From Bacteroidales bacterium (GTDB taxonomy: Bacteria > Bacteroidota > Bacteroidia > Bacteroidales > 4484-276): a stretch of 64,000 nt of DNA. Shown in pieces: positions 1 to 8,002 of the stretch. The notes under the pieces are model-generated. The model was not told where the DNA came from, did no database searches, and saw nothing but the letters and a program-made list of their open reading frames with translations. Every line of letters begins with the position of its first letter. Position 1 is the stretch's first letter. The DNA is taken from contig DASRND010000007.1 in assembly GCA_035647615.1 (NCBI GenBank), forward strand, positions 1 to 64,000, read 5' to 3'. A program made the translations under genes and the position numbers.

Positions 1-180
1 TTCCACATTTGCTTCATCACGTGCCAGCTCGCGATAAACTACTTTAATGGCTACCTTTTGCCCGGTTATGGCATTTTGCCCTGAGTACACCACACCCATC
101 CCACCATCTGCTATCCTCGATTGCGGATCGCGGGGATCGAATGAATAGGAGCCGTTTATACCTGTTAGAAGAATTTCCAT
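1..180 (-). CDS. Serine/threonine protein kinase, N-terminal fragment (runs off left edge)
   Basis: The reverse strand from the ATG at 180 reads 60 codons into the window edge without a stop. The translation shows a glycine-rich nucleotide loop (DGGMGVVYSG, near residues 27-36) followed by VAIKVV, whose lysine is the expected ATP-binding lysine of Hanks-type Ser/Thr kinases. Only the first part of the kinase N-lobe is visible. It starts one base past the stop of the FHA-RDD gene and lies downstream of it in the same direction, so it is probably the last or a late gene of an FHA/kinase operon. FHA domains bind phosphothreonine, which makes the neighbours plausible substrates or readers (inference). 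Confidence 0.85.
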   Translation of the reverse strand, partial: MEILLTGINGSYSFDPRDPQSRIADGGMGVVYSGQNAITGQKVAIKVVYRELARDEANVE

Positions 181-181
181 A

Positions 182-973
182 TTATTGTATTTTTACCACT
201 ATTGTACCTGCAATTTTATCGTGAAGTGCCTGATGTTTGGTATCACCTAACATTGTTAAAAAGCCAATCATTAGCAATGCTGATGACAAAAGGTATCCAA
301 AAAGCCTTGCCCATACTTGTCCCTTTGAAGGATAGGTTCGGGTTTTTTCGTCGAGGTAGATAATTCCCATCGCTTTTCTTCCAATGGTGTAGCCTTTCTT
401 TGAAATGGGGACTGCATAATACAGATGCGTGATGATTAAAAGCGCAACAATAAAAAGCAGTTGTCCAAAAATAATATAGCTATAATAGAGGTACGAACCC
501 ATTATAAATCTAAGCATTATCAGGATGGGAATAGAAATCAAACCCATTATTAAACCATCCAGTAAATACCCCACCAGCCTTTCCCCAAAGGAAGCATACT
601 GTGTAGTATCAAGTTGTTTTTTTAATGGTACGCTATTGTTGGGGTTTTCTTCAAAAGGTGCGTGTTTTACGATTTCTTCTTTTTTAAAAGCTGTCAATAC
701 ATTTTGAATACTTGGGTGCGTTAAGCGAAACTGCAGTCTTTTCCCAAGCATAATGCTGCTACTCAAGTCAACTTTTACCGCCTGATTAATCCTGTTGCCA
801 TTTATGAAAGTTCCGTTTGTCGAATTCAGGTCTTCAATATAAACCAGACCATTTTCAACGATTATCCGGCAGTGGGTGCTACTCACCGTATTGGTACTGT
901 CATTTATAATAATTGGGGTTTCACCCGTATTGCAGCTTGGGCTTCTGCCCACAATGAATACAAATTTTTTCAT
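182..973 (-). CDS. FHA domain plus RDD-family membrane protein
   Basis: This 263-residue protein has an N-terminal forkhead-associated domain (about residues 5-85). The conserved Gly-Arg-Ser, Ser-Ser-x-His and Asn-Ser-Thr-Asn-Gly positions (VGRSPSC, SSTHC, NSTNGTFING) that bind phosphothreonine are present. A linker follows, then a C-terminal RDD domain with three or four hydrophobic helices (about residues 125-260; motifs FGERLVGYLLDG, GYTIGRKAMGI, HDKIAGT). It should sit in the inner membrane with the FHA domain in the cytoplasm. It lies between a second FHA protein and the kinase, 7 bases after the former and 1 base before the latter, so co-transcription is likely. A role as a membrane-bound reader of kinase output is inferred. 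Confidence 0.85.
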   Translation of the reverse strand: MKKFVFIVGRSPSCNTGETPIIINDSTNTVSSTHCRIIVENGLVYIEDLNSTNGTFINGNRINQAVKVDLSSSIMLGKRLQFRLTHPSIQNVLTAFKKEEIVKHAPFEENPNNSVPLKKQLDTTQYASFGERLVGYLLDGLIMGLISIPILIMLRFIMGSYLYYSYIIFGQLLFIVALLIITHLYYAVPISKKGYTIGRKAMGIIYLDEKTRTYPSKGQVWARLFGYLLSSALLMIGFLTMLGDTKHQALHDKIAGTIVVKIQ

Positions 974-980
974 AAGATTT

Positions 981-1559
981 TTATAAATCAGTTACAGTGC
1001 CATCTTTAATATCTTTATCGTAAGCAGGATAATCATAGGGAGAGGATCTTTTGTGAGGGTCGTGCAGTTCCTTTACAATATTACTTAGGCCCTGAAGAGT
1101 TTTTAGCTTAAGCGTAACCTTATCGATGATGATTAACAACAGTTCGTAATCACCAATTTTAATAATGTCTCTGTCGTTTAATTCCCGGGGTTGGTATTCA
1201 ATGTCCTCTTTATTTACGAATACTCCATTTGTTGAGTTTTCATCCTTGATGACAAACATCAATCTGTTGTCATTTTTACTTCTTCGCACATTCAACAAGG
1301 CATGTCTGTCTGATACAGTAGGTAATTTGAGAATTATATTATTATCGGCAAACTTGCCAATTAAGTTTCGGCCTTCCCTGATGAGCCAGTATTCACCAGG
1401 CTCTGATGTAGTGTAGGAAACCAAAAAGCCCACAAGGTTTCGCTCTTCGATCTTTTCAGGGTTCCTATCTGATCCGGAAATTTGCGTGTACTTGCCAGCT
1501 TTTTCAGGATTTTTCTCAAACGAATTGTAATCGTTATCAATAATTGTTTTATTTGCCAT
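981..1559 (-). CDS. FHA domain-containing protein
   Basis: This is a 192-residue soluble protein with one FHA domain (about residues 52-146). It has the typical pattern: a Gly before the first strand (EGRNLIGK), a Ser-Asp-Arg-His pair (SDRHALLNV) and DENSTNGVFVN. No signal peptide or membrane segment is visible. The first 45 residues are polar and probably disordered, and the last 45 are charged. The domain is expected to bind phosphothreonine peptides produced by the adjacent kinase. It lies 17 bases after the secreted protein gene and 7 bases before the FHA-RDD gene in a tight minus-strand run. Confidence 0.85.
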   Translation of the reverse strand: MANKTIIDNDYNSFEKNPEKAGKYTQISGSDRNPEKIEERNLVGFLVSYTTSEPGEYWLIREGRNLIGKFADNNIILKLPTVSDRHALLNVRRSKNDNRLMFVIKDENSTNGVFVNKEDIEYQPRELNDRDIIKIGDYELLLIIIDKVTLKLKTLQGLSNIVKELHDPHKRSSPYDYPAYDKDIKDGTVTDL

Positions 1560-1576
1560 TTGTTATTCTTTTTAAA

Positions 1577-2104
1577 TTAAAACATTATAGGATTTACTTT
1601 GGGATTAAATGCTGGATAAATTGGATGGTTAGTCATTCTTTTCCCATTAAAATAAAATACGGTTTCATTAAAGTTATGGATTTTGTTGGAACAAATGTAT
1701 GCAAAAATTCCCTCACAGTTTAATACTAAACCCCAGCCCTGACCTTCAATATAACCAAAGTTCACATTTAGGTATCCTGGTAGGCCAACACCTAATACAT
1801 TTGTTAGGTGTGGCGTGGTTTGTTTTATGATATCAAAAATTAGCTTCAAGCTATTAACACGGGAAATTATTTCTGTCACAATTTGTTCTTCTGACAGATA
1901 TTGAATATTAACAATCCTTGAAATATCAGTGTAACGAGGAATTGATTGCACTAGCCTATATTTAGGATAGGAGTTATTACCTTTAAATTCAAGTTGTGTT
2001 GCATAGATCAATATTTTATCATTTTCGATACGGGCGAAAGTATTTTGACACATGCTTTGATGAACAATGCCAAACAAAAGAACAATAAGCAATTTTACTT
2101 TCAT
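1577..2104 (-). CDS. Secreted hypothetical protein
   Basis: This 175-residue protein begins with a signal peptide (short basic start, LLIVLLFGIVH, then cleavage near MCQ-N at about residue 20), so it is exported. The rest is a mix of short hydrophobic strands with Trp/Gly near GYIEGQGWGLVLNC, and three cysteines in the mature part. I recognise no family. It lies 19 bases after the caspase-fold gene and 17 bases before the FHA gene, so it seems to belong to the same operon and may be a partner or target of the peptidase (inference). Base composition is A+T rich like its neighbours. Confidence 0.7.
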   Translation of the reverse strand: MKVKLLIVLLFGIVHQSMCQNTFARIENDKILIYATQLEFKGNNSYPKYRLVQSIPRYTDISRIVNIQYLSEEQIVTEIISRVNSLKLIFDIIKQTTPHLTNVLGVGLPGYLNVNFGYIEGQGWGLVLNCEGIFAYICSNKIHNFNETVFYFNGKRMTNHPIYPAFNPKVNPIMF

Positions 2105-2123
2105 AACCTTAGTATTTAATTAG

Positions 2124-3350
2124 TTAATAATACACAACACCAACATTATCCCATTTCCTTCGATAATTATTCCATTCCCAAATTTTCCCATAATAATCCA
2201 CACCAAAAACATTGGTATGAAAGCTATTCACCGGATTAATTAGGTCCCACTGAAAAGTTTGTGCTTGCATTGTTATTGCACGGTATCCTGCGATGAACAT
2301 ACCTCCATCGAATGGATTATATTTCACAATGTAGTTATCCGACATTAGAAAAAGCACGTCATTATTTTTGAACATTATAATTCGCGCAACCGGGAATTGG
2401 TAAATACGATATGGATTATTGGATACGAAATTGTTTGGCTGATTAGCAAAGGCACCACTATTGGTGGTAATGACATCCTGCCAATTTCTTGATGGATGAG
2501 AGTTATTTCTTTTAATGATCTCAATTTGAAACTGCGGAGTTTGCTTTTTATAATTTAGTTGGGTAACACTAATGGTTCTTTCTTTTGTTTTTTCAAGTAA
2601 ATCATTCCAATCAGCATAATTTGAAATGCTTGTTAACTCTTTGTGAATTTCCAGAAAAGAATTAGTGAAGTAGCCTCCATATCTACTGGATACTCCGGAG
2701 GTTTGACCAGGCTCACTTGAAGAAACAATGATAAAACCAGATGATTGCTCATATAATTCCTTGAATCTCTCTGAATTCCTGACCGAAAAATTTAATGAAG
2801 CGATACCATTTACTTCAATGTCAGATGGACTTAAAACACTAAGCTCACCATTGCAGCAATCCACTATGAGAATGGTTAATCTCGCTCCTTTCGCTTTTAA
2901 TTCATTGGCTATTTTACTGAGTGAAATGCTACGCAGATAGGTATCGTCAAAGCCTTCAATATGATAACCCATAAACAAGGTAGGCCATTTATCTGATTGA
3001 TCCCGGTACCTGAATCCATGCCCGTTATAGTAAAATAAGATGACGTCATTTTCATTACAGTTAAGATCACCAATCGTTTTTTGTAAGTTTTCACTTTTAA
3101 AATTTGTTCCGGTTAATTCGTAAACTTTTCTTCTAACGGAAGTGTTTTTTTCAATAGCTCCAATTTCAGACATCATAGCATCAATCGACAACCGCGTTCC
3201 TTCTCTGATTACTGAATTTTGTTCATTTGTTGCCCCTGCAATAATGCAATGCAATGTTTGAGCGGATGTTTGTTTTGAAATTAAAAACATAATTAATAAC
3301 GAGCTGATCAAGAGCATTGACCATTTAGGAAGATTGTTTCTATTTTTCAT
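2124..3350 (-). CDS. Secreted caspase-family (peptidase C14 fold) protein
   Basis: This 408-residue protein has a signal peptide (about residues 1-30, ending TSAQ). A caspase-like domain spans about 31-240. The catalytic dyad is visible: His111 in YYNGHGF and Cys166 in LIVDCCNGE, matching the HG and D-x-C motifs of metacaspases and paracaspases. The C-terminal 130 residues look like short repeated beta strands rich in Trp/Tyr and may be a sensor or substrate-binding part; I do not recognise it. Bacterial caspase homologues cut after Arg/Lys or Asp, but specificity cannot be read here. Export to the periplasm or surface is unusual for death-type caspases. It is probably the first large gene of the run through 3350-1, and a 53-codon ORF overlaps its start. 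Confidence 0.85.
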   Translation of the reverse strand: MKNRNNLPKWSMLLISSLLIMFLISKQTSAQTLHCIIAGATNEQNSVIREGTRLSIDAMMSEIGAIEKNTSVRRKVYELTGTNFKSENLQKTIGDLNCNENDVILFYYNGHGFRYRDQSDKWPTLFMGYHIEGFDDTYLRSISLSKIANELKAKGARLTILIVDCCNGELSVLSPSDIEVNGIASLNFSVRNSERFKELYEQSSGFIIVSSSEPGQTSGVSSRYGGYFTNSFLEIHKELTSISNYADWNDLLEKTKERTISVTQLNYKKQTPQFQIEIIKRNNSHPSRNWQDVITTNSGAFANQPNNFVSNNPYRIYQFPVARIIMFKNNDVLFLMSDNYIVKYNPFDGGMFIAGYRAITMQAQTFQWDLINPVNSFHTNVFGVDYYGKIWEWNNYRRKWDNVGVVYY

Positions 3351-3501
3351 CTGTATGTTTTTTGCTATTATGGTCGATGATTAATTTTAGCGCCTCATTC
3401 TGCCCCTCCGTCACCCTGATGATTTTTTCGATTTCATCGGTGAGCTTTTTGCCGGCAGGTTTCGGTTTGGGATGAGGCTTCGTTTGTGGGTGTTTTTGCA
3501 T
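3340..3501 (-). CDS. Small basic hypothetical protein (53 aa) overlapping the caspase gene start
   Basis: The reverse strand has an ATG at 3501 and a TAG at 3340-3342, encoding 53 residues. The N-terminus is rich in His, Lys and Pro (MQKHPQTKPHPKPKPAGKK), followed by a likely amphipathic helix (LTDEIEKIIRVTEG). Its last codons overlap the ATG of the caspase-fold gene by 11 bases in another frame, an arrangement that often goes with translational coupling. There are no known motifs. It is shorter than most annotation cut-offs. The overlap and the absence of another gene here make it plausible, but there is no family evidence. Confidence 0.5.
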   Translation of the reverse strand: MQKHPQTKPHPKPKPAGKKLTDEIEKIIRVTEGQNEALKLIIDHNSKKHTDEK

Positions 3502-3691
3502 TGTGAAAAATATTTCGGCAATATTACGCCGGGCAAGTACCGTTTTGCAAATTTTCGACCTCCACTTTTTCTGTACTATCCCAAATTACCACCTCGATTA
3601 AATCTGTACTGTTTGGCGTAGCGGACAGCATAATAATGAGTTAGCTCTGTATTTTGGTTTTTGGGGAAATTCAAGTGTTTGCCTGGCAACA

Positions 3692-3771
3692 TTTACCCCG
3701 TGAATAGCTCGTGGGCTGTGTAAAAGCTTTCGGGGATTTAGGTTTTTGCCGGGAGGAATTCACGGGGTGAA
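3692..3771. repeat. Spaced inverted repeat upstream of the toxin-antitoxin pair
   Basis: The 14-base arms 3692-3705 (TTTACCCCGTGAAT) and 3758-3771 (ATTCACGGGGTGAA) match at 13 of 14 positions when one is reverse-complemented. The spacer is 52 bases. The arms lie 60-140 bases ahead of the antitoxin start. They could be an operator pair or ends of a small degraded element; no protein is encoded between them. Confidence 0.6.
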
Positions 3772-3811
3772 TTAATGCTGGGTCGGCCAATGTTAGCTGA
3801 ATAAAAAAAAT

Positions 3812-3819
3812 TACTTTTG
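3812..3819 (+). promoter_or_regulatory. Bacteroidota-type -7 element (TACTTTTG) for the toxin-antitoxin operon
   Basis: TACTTTTG fits the TAnnTTTG consensus and lies 11 bases before the first ATG of the antitoxin at 3831, so the leader would be only a few bases. A second in-frame ATG at 3837 would give a slightly longer leader. The -33 box is weak. Confidence 0.5.
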
Positions 3820-3830
3820 TAAAAATCATT

Positions 3831-4040
3831 ATGGATATGATAATTGAAAAAACAAATAAGGAAATTGTTTTCAGGCTGCCACTTGATACCAATATCGATG
3901 CATTACAGAATTTGAAAGATTGGCTGGATTACCTGGAAATAACCCAAAAATCGAAAGCAAGGCAAAAGGATGTTGATGGGCTTGTTGATGAAATTAAGAA
4001 AGGCCGCTGGAAGCGACGGAAATCAGATTTGGTGAAATGA
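3831..4040 (+). CDS. Antitoxin-like protein of a PIN-domain toxin-antitoxin pair
   Basis: This 69-residue protein starts with a strand-rich segment (IIEKTNKEIVFRLP) followed by two predicted helices and a basic tail ending GRWKRRKSDLVK. Its size, charge and position directly ahead of a PIN-domain gene fit a type II antitoxin, with the C-terminal region expected to bind the toxin. The stop codon overlaps the start of the next gene (ATGA at 4037-4040), which implies coupled translation. I cannot place it in a named antitoxin family; the call rests mainly on context. Confidence 0.7.
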   Translation: MDMIIEKTNKEIVFRLPLDTNIDALQNLKDWLDYLEITQKSKARQKDVDGLVDEIKKGRWKRRKSDLVK

Positions 4041-4483
4041 AAATTGTTGTCGATACCAATATCGTTTTCAGTGCAGTTTTAAACACCAACAGTCGTATTG
4101 CGAACATACTTCTTCAATCAGAGAGGTTTTTACATTTTTACTCGACTGATTTACTACTTGCCGAAATTTCAGAACATAAACAAAAGCTTCAAAATTTATC
4201 AGGTTTATCAAAAGAGGATTTAGATAAATCGATTGCACTTATTACCAGAAAAATTCGATTTATTGATGCCAGGTTAATTCCTAACGACATCTTTAATTCA
4301 ACTGAAGAGCTTCTTAAAGATATTGATTCGGATGATGTTGAATTTGTTGCTTTAACAGATCATATTGGAGGGAAACTGTGGAGTGGAGATAAAACGCTAC
4401 AACGAAAATTAGCAAGGAAAAATTGGGAGAAATTTATTTCTTTGGCCGAATTGTCAGTGCTCATAAGAAAGCCCTATGAGTAG
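4037..4483 (+). CDS. PIN-domain ribonuclease, putative type II toxin
   Basis: This 148-residue protein has the acidic pattern of PIN nucleases. VVDTNIVFS at residues 4-12 gives the first Asp, AEISEHK near 45 the Glu, DIDSDDVEFVAL near 96-107 the central Asp cluster, and WSGDKTLQRKL near 115-125 the last Asp. These residues coordinate Mg2+ for single-strand RNA cleavage. It overlaps the antitoxin gene by four bases. The length and the Asp-Ser-Asp-Asp motif fit the PIN_2-like toxin group. The pair is A+T rich, next to other accessory genes, and could have been acquired by transfer. RNA targets cannot be predicted. Confidence 0.85.
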   Translation: MKIVVDTNIVFSAVLNTNSRIANILLQSERFLHFYSTDLLLAEISEHKQKLQNLSGLSKEDLDKSIALITRKIRFIDARLIPNDIFNSTEELLKDIDSDDVEFVALTDHIGGKLWSGDKTLQRKLARKNWEKFISLAELSVLIRKPYE

Positions 4484-4498
4484 CCATTAAGATTGTGT

Positions 4499-6547
4499 TT
4501 ATAGCCGATTTAAAAACACGGTCAGGTTTTCGTCTTTGTCGATGTCGAGTTTTTTGCGGATGCGCGAACGGGCGGTGTCCACACTCTCGGGGCGCACCAT
4601 GGTGATGGCGGCAATTTCTTTGCTGCTCATGTTGAGCTTGAGCATGGCGCAAACCTTTCGTTCGGCGGGTGTAAGGTCGGGGAATTGGGCATCGAGGGTG
4701 TTGTAAAACGATTCGTGAACCTGTGCAAAGCGGTATTCAAATTCGCGCCAACTGGTTTCGTCGAGGTTTTGTTTCAGCTCCGAAATAATTTCACGCACCA
4801 GCTCCATGTTCGACTGCTTAAAGTTGGCGCTGCTTCGCTGCAGGGATTTGGCTACTTTGTTTATCACCAGATTCTTGGTATAGATATTACTGACGTTGCA
4901 AATCAGTTCGCGGTTTTTTAGTTCCAAATCCTGACGGAGATTTTCGGCTTCTTTGGTGAGCAGGGCCTCTTTTTGCCGTTTGGTTTTGATGATGAACACG
5001 ATGAGTAAGACCAGCAAAACGGTTACAATTACGCCTACGATGGTGGCAGTTTTTATCTGCCGCTGCTTTTGTCCGATTACCAACTCCTGATCTTCGATTT
5101 GCTCCGTTTTTTTATCTACTTCATAGCGGATTTGAATCTCTTCGATGGCATCCGATTTTTCACGGTCGAAAATGCTGTCCTTTATCATGGCATACTTTAC
5201 ATAATAATCGTAAGCCTTTTTCAAATCTTTGTTTTCAAGATACATCTCCGAAAGAACCTTGTATCCTTCCAGGATGCTTTGCTTGCTTTGTACCTGGCGC
5301 GCATGTTCCAGGCCTTCGAGAAAATGTTGTTTGGCCGGCAGCGGCTTTTTCAGCGAAAGCTCAATTTTTCCCAGGCTGTAAAGTGCCATGCTGAAATCGC
5401 TCCAGTTTTGCAGGGATTTATACTTTTCGGCAGCAACCTGTGTCAGCAAATAGGCCGAATCAGTATTCTTTAAGGCAAAATAAATGTTTCCGAGATTTAA
5501 TTCCGAGTTGGCTACATCACGAACAGAAGCAGCCGAGCCTTCTTCGGTTTTAATTTGATAGGAATGAAGGGCATAATAATAAGCCGAATCGAGTTGTTTC
5601 ATATGCAGATAAACCTCAGCAATATTGTTGTAGGAGTAAGCGATTCCTAAATAATTCTCCTTGAGATTGGATGTTCCTGCTTCTTTAGCTATCCGTATAT
5701 GTTTTTGCCGGATCGCAAGAGCTATCCGATGGAATTGAAGTGCTCTTTGAAAATCCCCTGATTGAATGTAAATATTCCCGATCAACTCGTTGCAGTTCCA
5801 GGTATTTGGCCGATTGCTGATCTTTTCCCAATAACTCAGCGATTTGATAATAAAATCAACCGCTTGATGATAATTCCCCAAGTAAAGTTGGGTAAGCCCA
5901 ATATGATACAACGAAATGGCAGCGTCCCGCTCAAAGCCATTCAACTGGTTAATCTGCAAGGCCTGATAGTAGTATTTAAGCGCGTCCAGAAATTGATTTC
6001 TGGTTAAATCATTCTGCCCCATTCTATCCAGGACCAAAGCCTTTCCCAATTCGCAGTTGGTTTTGGTAAAAACAGAAAGTGCCTTGTTTTGATAATATTC
6101 CGAGCTATCGAAATTATTCAGGTTCAAATATTCCCTACCGATAAAGCTATAGGCAAATCCAATCTGCCTGGGGTATTTCTTATCTCGCAATTCATCAATA
6201 ATTTTTTTGTATCGCGCAATAGACCGCTGAGGTGATGCCTTTATTCTAATGGATTCAAAACTATTTTTAAGATCAAAATTCAAATTCAAATCTTCCGCTA
6301 GTTCGGCAGCTTCATAAAAGAAACAAAATGCCGCCACTGAATCCACCACATTAAGTCCACGAACCAAAGCCTGCAAAATAAGCACCCGCTCTTTTACTTC
6401 AGCCGTTTCGAGCTGCCGGTACAAACTATCGGGAGCAAGCCGGGCTTCCGCCTTTATCGGCAGATGCATGATTGTGATTAATAAAATTGCCACAATCCTG
6501 ATGAACCAACTCCGATAAATCTGACTATGGAAAATAATTCTCTCCAT
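4499..6547 (-). CDS. Membrane-anchored TPR protein with LuxR-type HTH output
   Basis: Starting at the ATG at 6547 gives 682 residues with a clear signal peptide or anchor (SWFIRIVAILLITIMHL). An upstream in-frame start at 6661 would add 38 residues that spoil the signal, so I prefer 6547. Residues about 90-460 form tetratricopeptide repeats (patterns such as GNIYIQSGDFQRALQFH and YNNIAEVYLHMKQLDSAYYY). A transmembrane helix follows near 500-520 (IVGVIVTVLLVLLIVFII), then a coiled coil. The C-terminus is a LuxR/GerE-type helix-turn-helix (LTPAERKVCAMLKLNMSSKEIAA, then ARSRIRKKL). Bacteroidota have many such periplasmic-TPR, cytoplasmic-HTH regulators. The signal and target genes are unknown; the divergent dipeptidase gene is one candidate. 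Confidence 0.88.
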   Translation of the reverse strand: MERIIFHSQIYRSWFIRIVAILLITIMHLPIKAEARLAPDSLYRQLETAEVKERVLILQALVRGLNVVDSVAAFCFFYEAAELAEDLNLNFDLKNSFESIRIKASPQRSIARYKKIIDELRDKKYPRQIGFAYSFIGREYLNLNNFDSSEYYQNKALSVFTKTNCELGKALVLDRMGQNDLTRNQFLDALKYYYQALQINQLNGFERDAAISLYHIGLTQLYLGNYHQAVDFIIKSLSYWEKISNRPNTWNCNELIGNIYIQSGDFQRALQFHRIALAIRQKHIRIAKEAGTSNLKENYLGIAYSYNNIAEVYLHMKQLDSAYYYALHSYQIKTEEGSAASVRDVANSELNLGNIYFALKNTDSAYLLTQVAAEKYKSLQNWSDFSMALYSLGKIELSLKKPLPAKQHFLEGLEHARQVQSKQSILEGYKVLSEMYLENKDLKKAYDYYVKYAMIKDSIFDREKSDAIEEIQIRYEVDKKTEQIEDQELVIGQKQRQIKTATIVGVIVTVLLVLLIVFIIKTKRQKEALLTKEAENLRQDLELKNRELICNVSNIYTKNLVINKVAKSLQRSSANFKQSNMELVREIISELKQNLDETSWREFEYRFAQVHESFYNTLDAQFPDLTPAERKVCAMLKLNMSSKEIAAITMVRPESVDTARSRIRKKLDIDKDENLTVFLNRL

Positions 6548-6673
6548 TCTACTGGGATTTTTTTGATTAATTGCCTCCCAAAAATACAAATTCTCTTCAA
6601 TATGAAGCGCAATCTGCACACCAGAATTTGTTTCCATCGATCTGAGCCACCCGCCAGCCACAAAAAAAGTTGC

Positions 6674-6681
6674 TACTTTTG
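6674..6681 (+). promoter_or_regulatory. -7 element (TACTTTTG) for the dipeptidase gene
   Basis: TACTTTTG matches the TAnnTTTG consensus and ends 24 bases before the ATG at 6706. It lies in the divergent region between the TPR regulator and the dipeptidase. Confidence 0.5.
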
Positions 6682-6705
6682 GCGATGTTTTTCAAATAGT
6701 TTTTA

Positions 6706-7956
6706 ATGATAAAATCAATGATAAATTCCAGAAAGACGAGCTTGCTGGTGATGGTTGCCGGTGCGATGATGCTGCTGATGAGCAGTTGCAACCAGCCTGC
6801 TGCCAATACCGATCAAATGTCTGATGCAGTGAAAGTGCAGGCACAGATTTTTACGGTCGATTCGCACACCGACACGCCTTTATGGCTTTTGCGCGGCGAC
6901 TACGATCTGAGCCAGCGCCACGATGCCACAACGCACGGCAGCAAAGTAGATTTGCCACGCATGACCGAAGGCGGCTTGGATGCAGTGTTTTTTGCCGTTT
7001 TTCTTGGGCAGGAGGCACGCACGCCCGAAGGAAACCAACATGCTATCGACCTCGCCATCCGCATCTTCGACTCGATTGATGCACATTTGCAACGGGTACC
7101 GGAGTTGGCCGCTATTGCCACTTCACCCGATGAGGCGCTGCGGCTGAAAAATGAAGGTGAAAAAGCTATCTTTCTCGGCATCGAAAACGGCTATGCCATC
7201 GGCAACGACCTGGCACAGATTGGTAATTTCTACAACCGTGGCGCACGCTACATTACGTTGTGCCACACCCGAAATAATGACATTTGCGATTCATCCACCG
7301 ACAGCACAGAGCACCACGGTCTAAGCGACTTTGGCCGCCAGGTGGTGAGCGAGATGAACCGGCAGGGAATGATGATTGACGTGTCGCACATTTCCGACAG
7401 CAGTTTCTACGATGTGCTCCAGGTTTCGTTGCAGCCGGTGATTGCGTCGCACTCTTCGGCCCGCGCCATCTGCGATCATCCGCGCAATATGTCGGACGAT
7501 ATGCTGCTGAAGCTGGCAAAAAATGGCGGCGTGGCACAGGTGTGTATTCTCAGCGACTATGTGAAGACCATGCCGCCAAACGCACAACGCGACTCTGCGC
7601 AAAGCGCCTTACGCGAAAAATACAACAACTTCGACGGCCTTAGCGAAGAACTGATGATTCAGGCCCGCAGCGAGTGGCACGCCGTCAATAAGAATTTTCC
7701 GCCCAACCTGGCCACACTTTCCGACTATGCGGACCATATCGATCATGTTGTGAGCGTGGCCGGCATCGACCACGTGGGCATCGGCACCGACTTCGATGGC
7801 GGAGGCGGTGTTACGGGCTGCTTCGACGCTTCAGAGATGCACAACATCACCGCCGAACTGCTGCGACGCGGATATTCGGCAGAGGAAATCGAAAAGATAT
7901 GGGGCGGCAATCTGATGCGTGTGATGCGGCAAGTGCAGGCTGCGCGGGCAGTATGA
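6706..7956 (+). CDS. Membrane dipeptidase (peptidase family M19), lipoprotein
   Basis: This 416-residue zinc dipeptidase would hydrolyse dipeptides, including D-amino-acid dipeptides, outside the inner membrane. It has a lipoprotein signal (MMLLMSSC, lipid-bearing Cys at 28). Metal-binding landmarks are visible: His54 and Asp56 in VDSHTDTP, the Glu in FLGIENGY, the His residues in DVSHISD and ASHSSARA, and the Asp in GIGTDFDG. Length fits the bacterial M19 family. It is followed by thyA after 46 bases on the same strand, and may be co-transcribed with it. The base composition is clearly more G+C rich than the upstream accessory block. Confidence 0.92.
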   Translation: MIKSMINSRKTSLLVMVAGAMMLLMSSCNQPAANTDQMSDAVKVQAQIFTVDSHTDTPLWLLRGDYDLSQRHDATTHGSKVDLPRMTEGGLDAVFFAVFLGQEARTPEGNQHAIDLAIRIFDSIDAHLQRVPELAAIATSPDEALRLKNEGEKAIFLGIENGYAIGNDLAQIGNFYNRGARYITLCHTRNNDICDSSTDSTEHHGLSDFGRQVVSEMNRQGMMIDVSHISDSSFYDVLQVSLQPVIASHSSARAICDHPRNMSDDMLLKLAKNGGVAQVCILSDYVKTMPPNAQRDSAQSALREKYNNFDGLSEELMIQARSEWHAVNKNFPPNLATLSDYADHIDHVVSVAGIDHVGIGTDFDGGGGVTGCFDASEMHNITAELLRRGYSAEEIEKIWGGNLMRVMRQVQAARAV

Positions 7957-8002
7957 TCGTGCCGGAACAAATTCGAAAAAACAATAAAAACCTAATCACC
8001 CG

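Noticed and set aside
3671-3892. 73-codon minus-strand frame across the toxin-antitoxin promoter
   Set aside because: It overlaps the promoter and antitoxin start in antisense and has low-complexity translation; likely not a gene.
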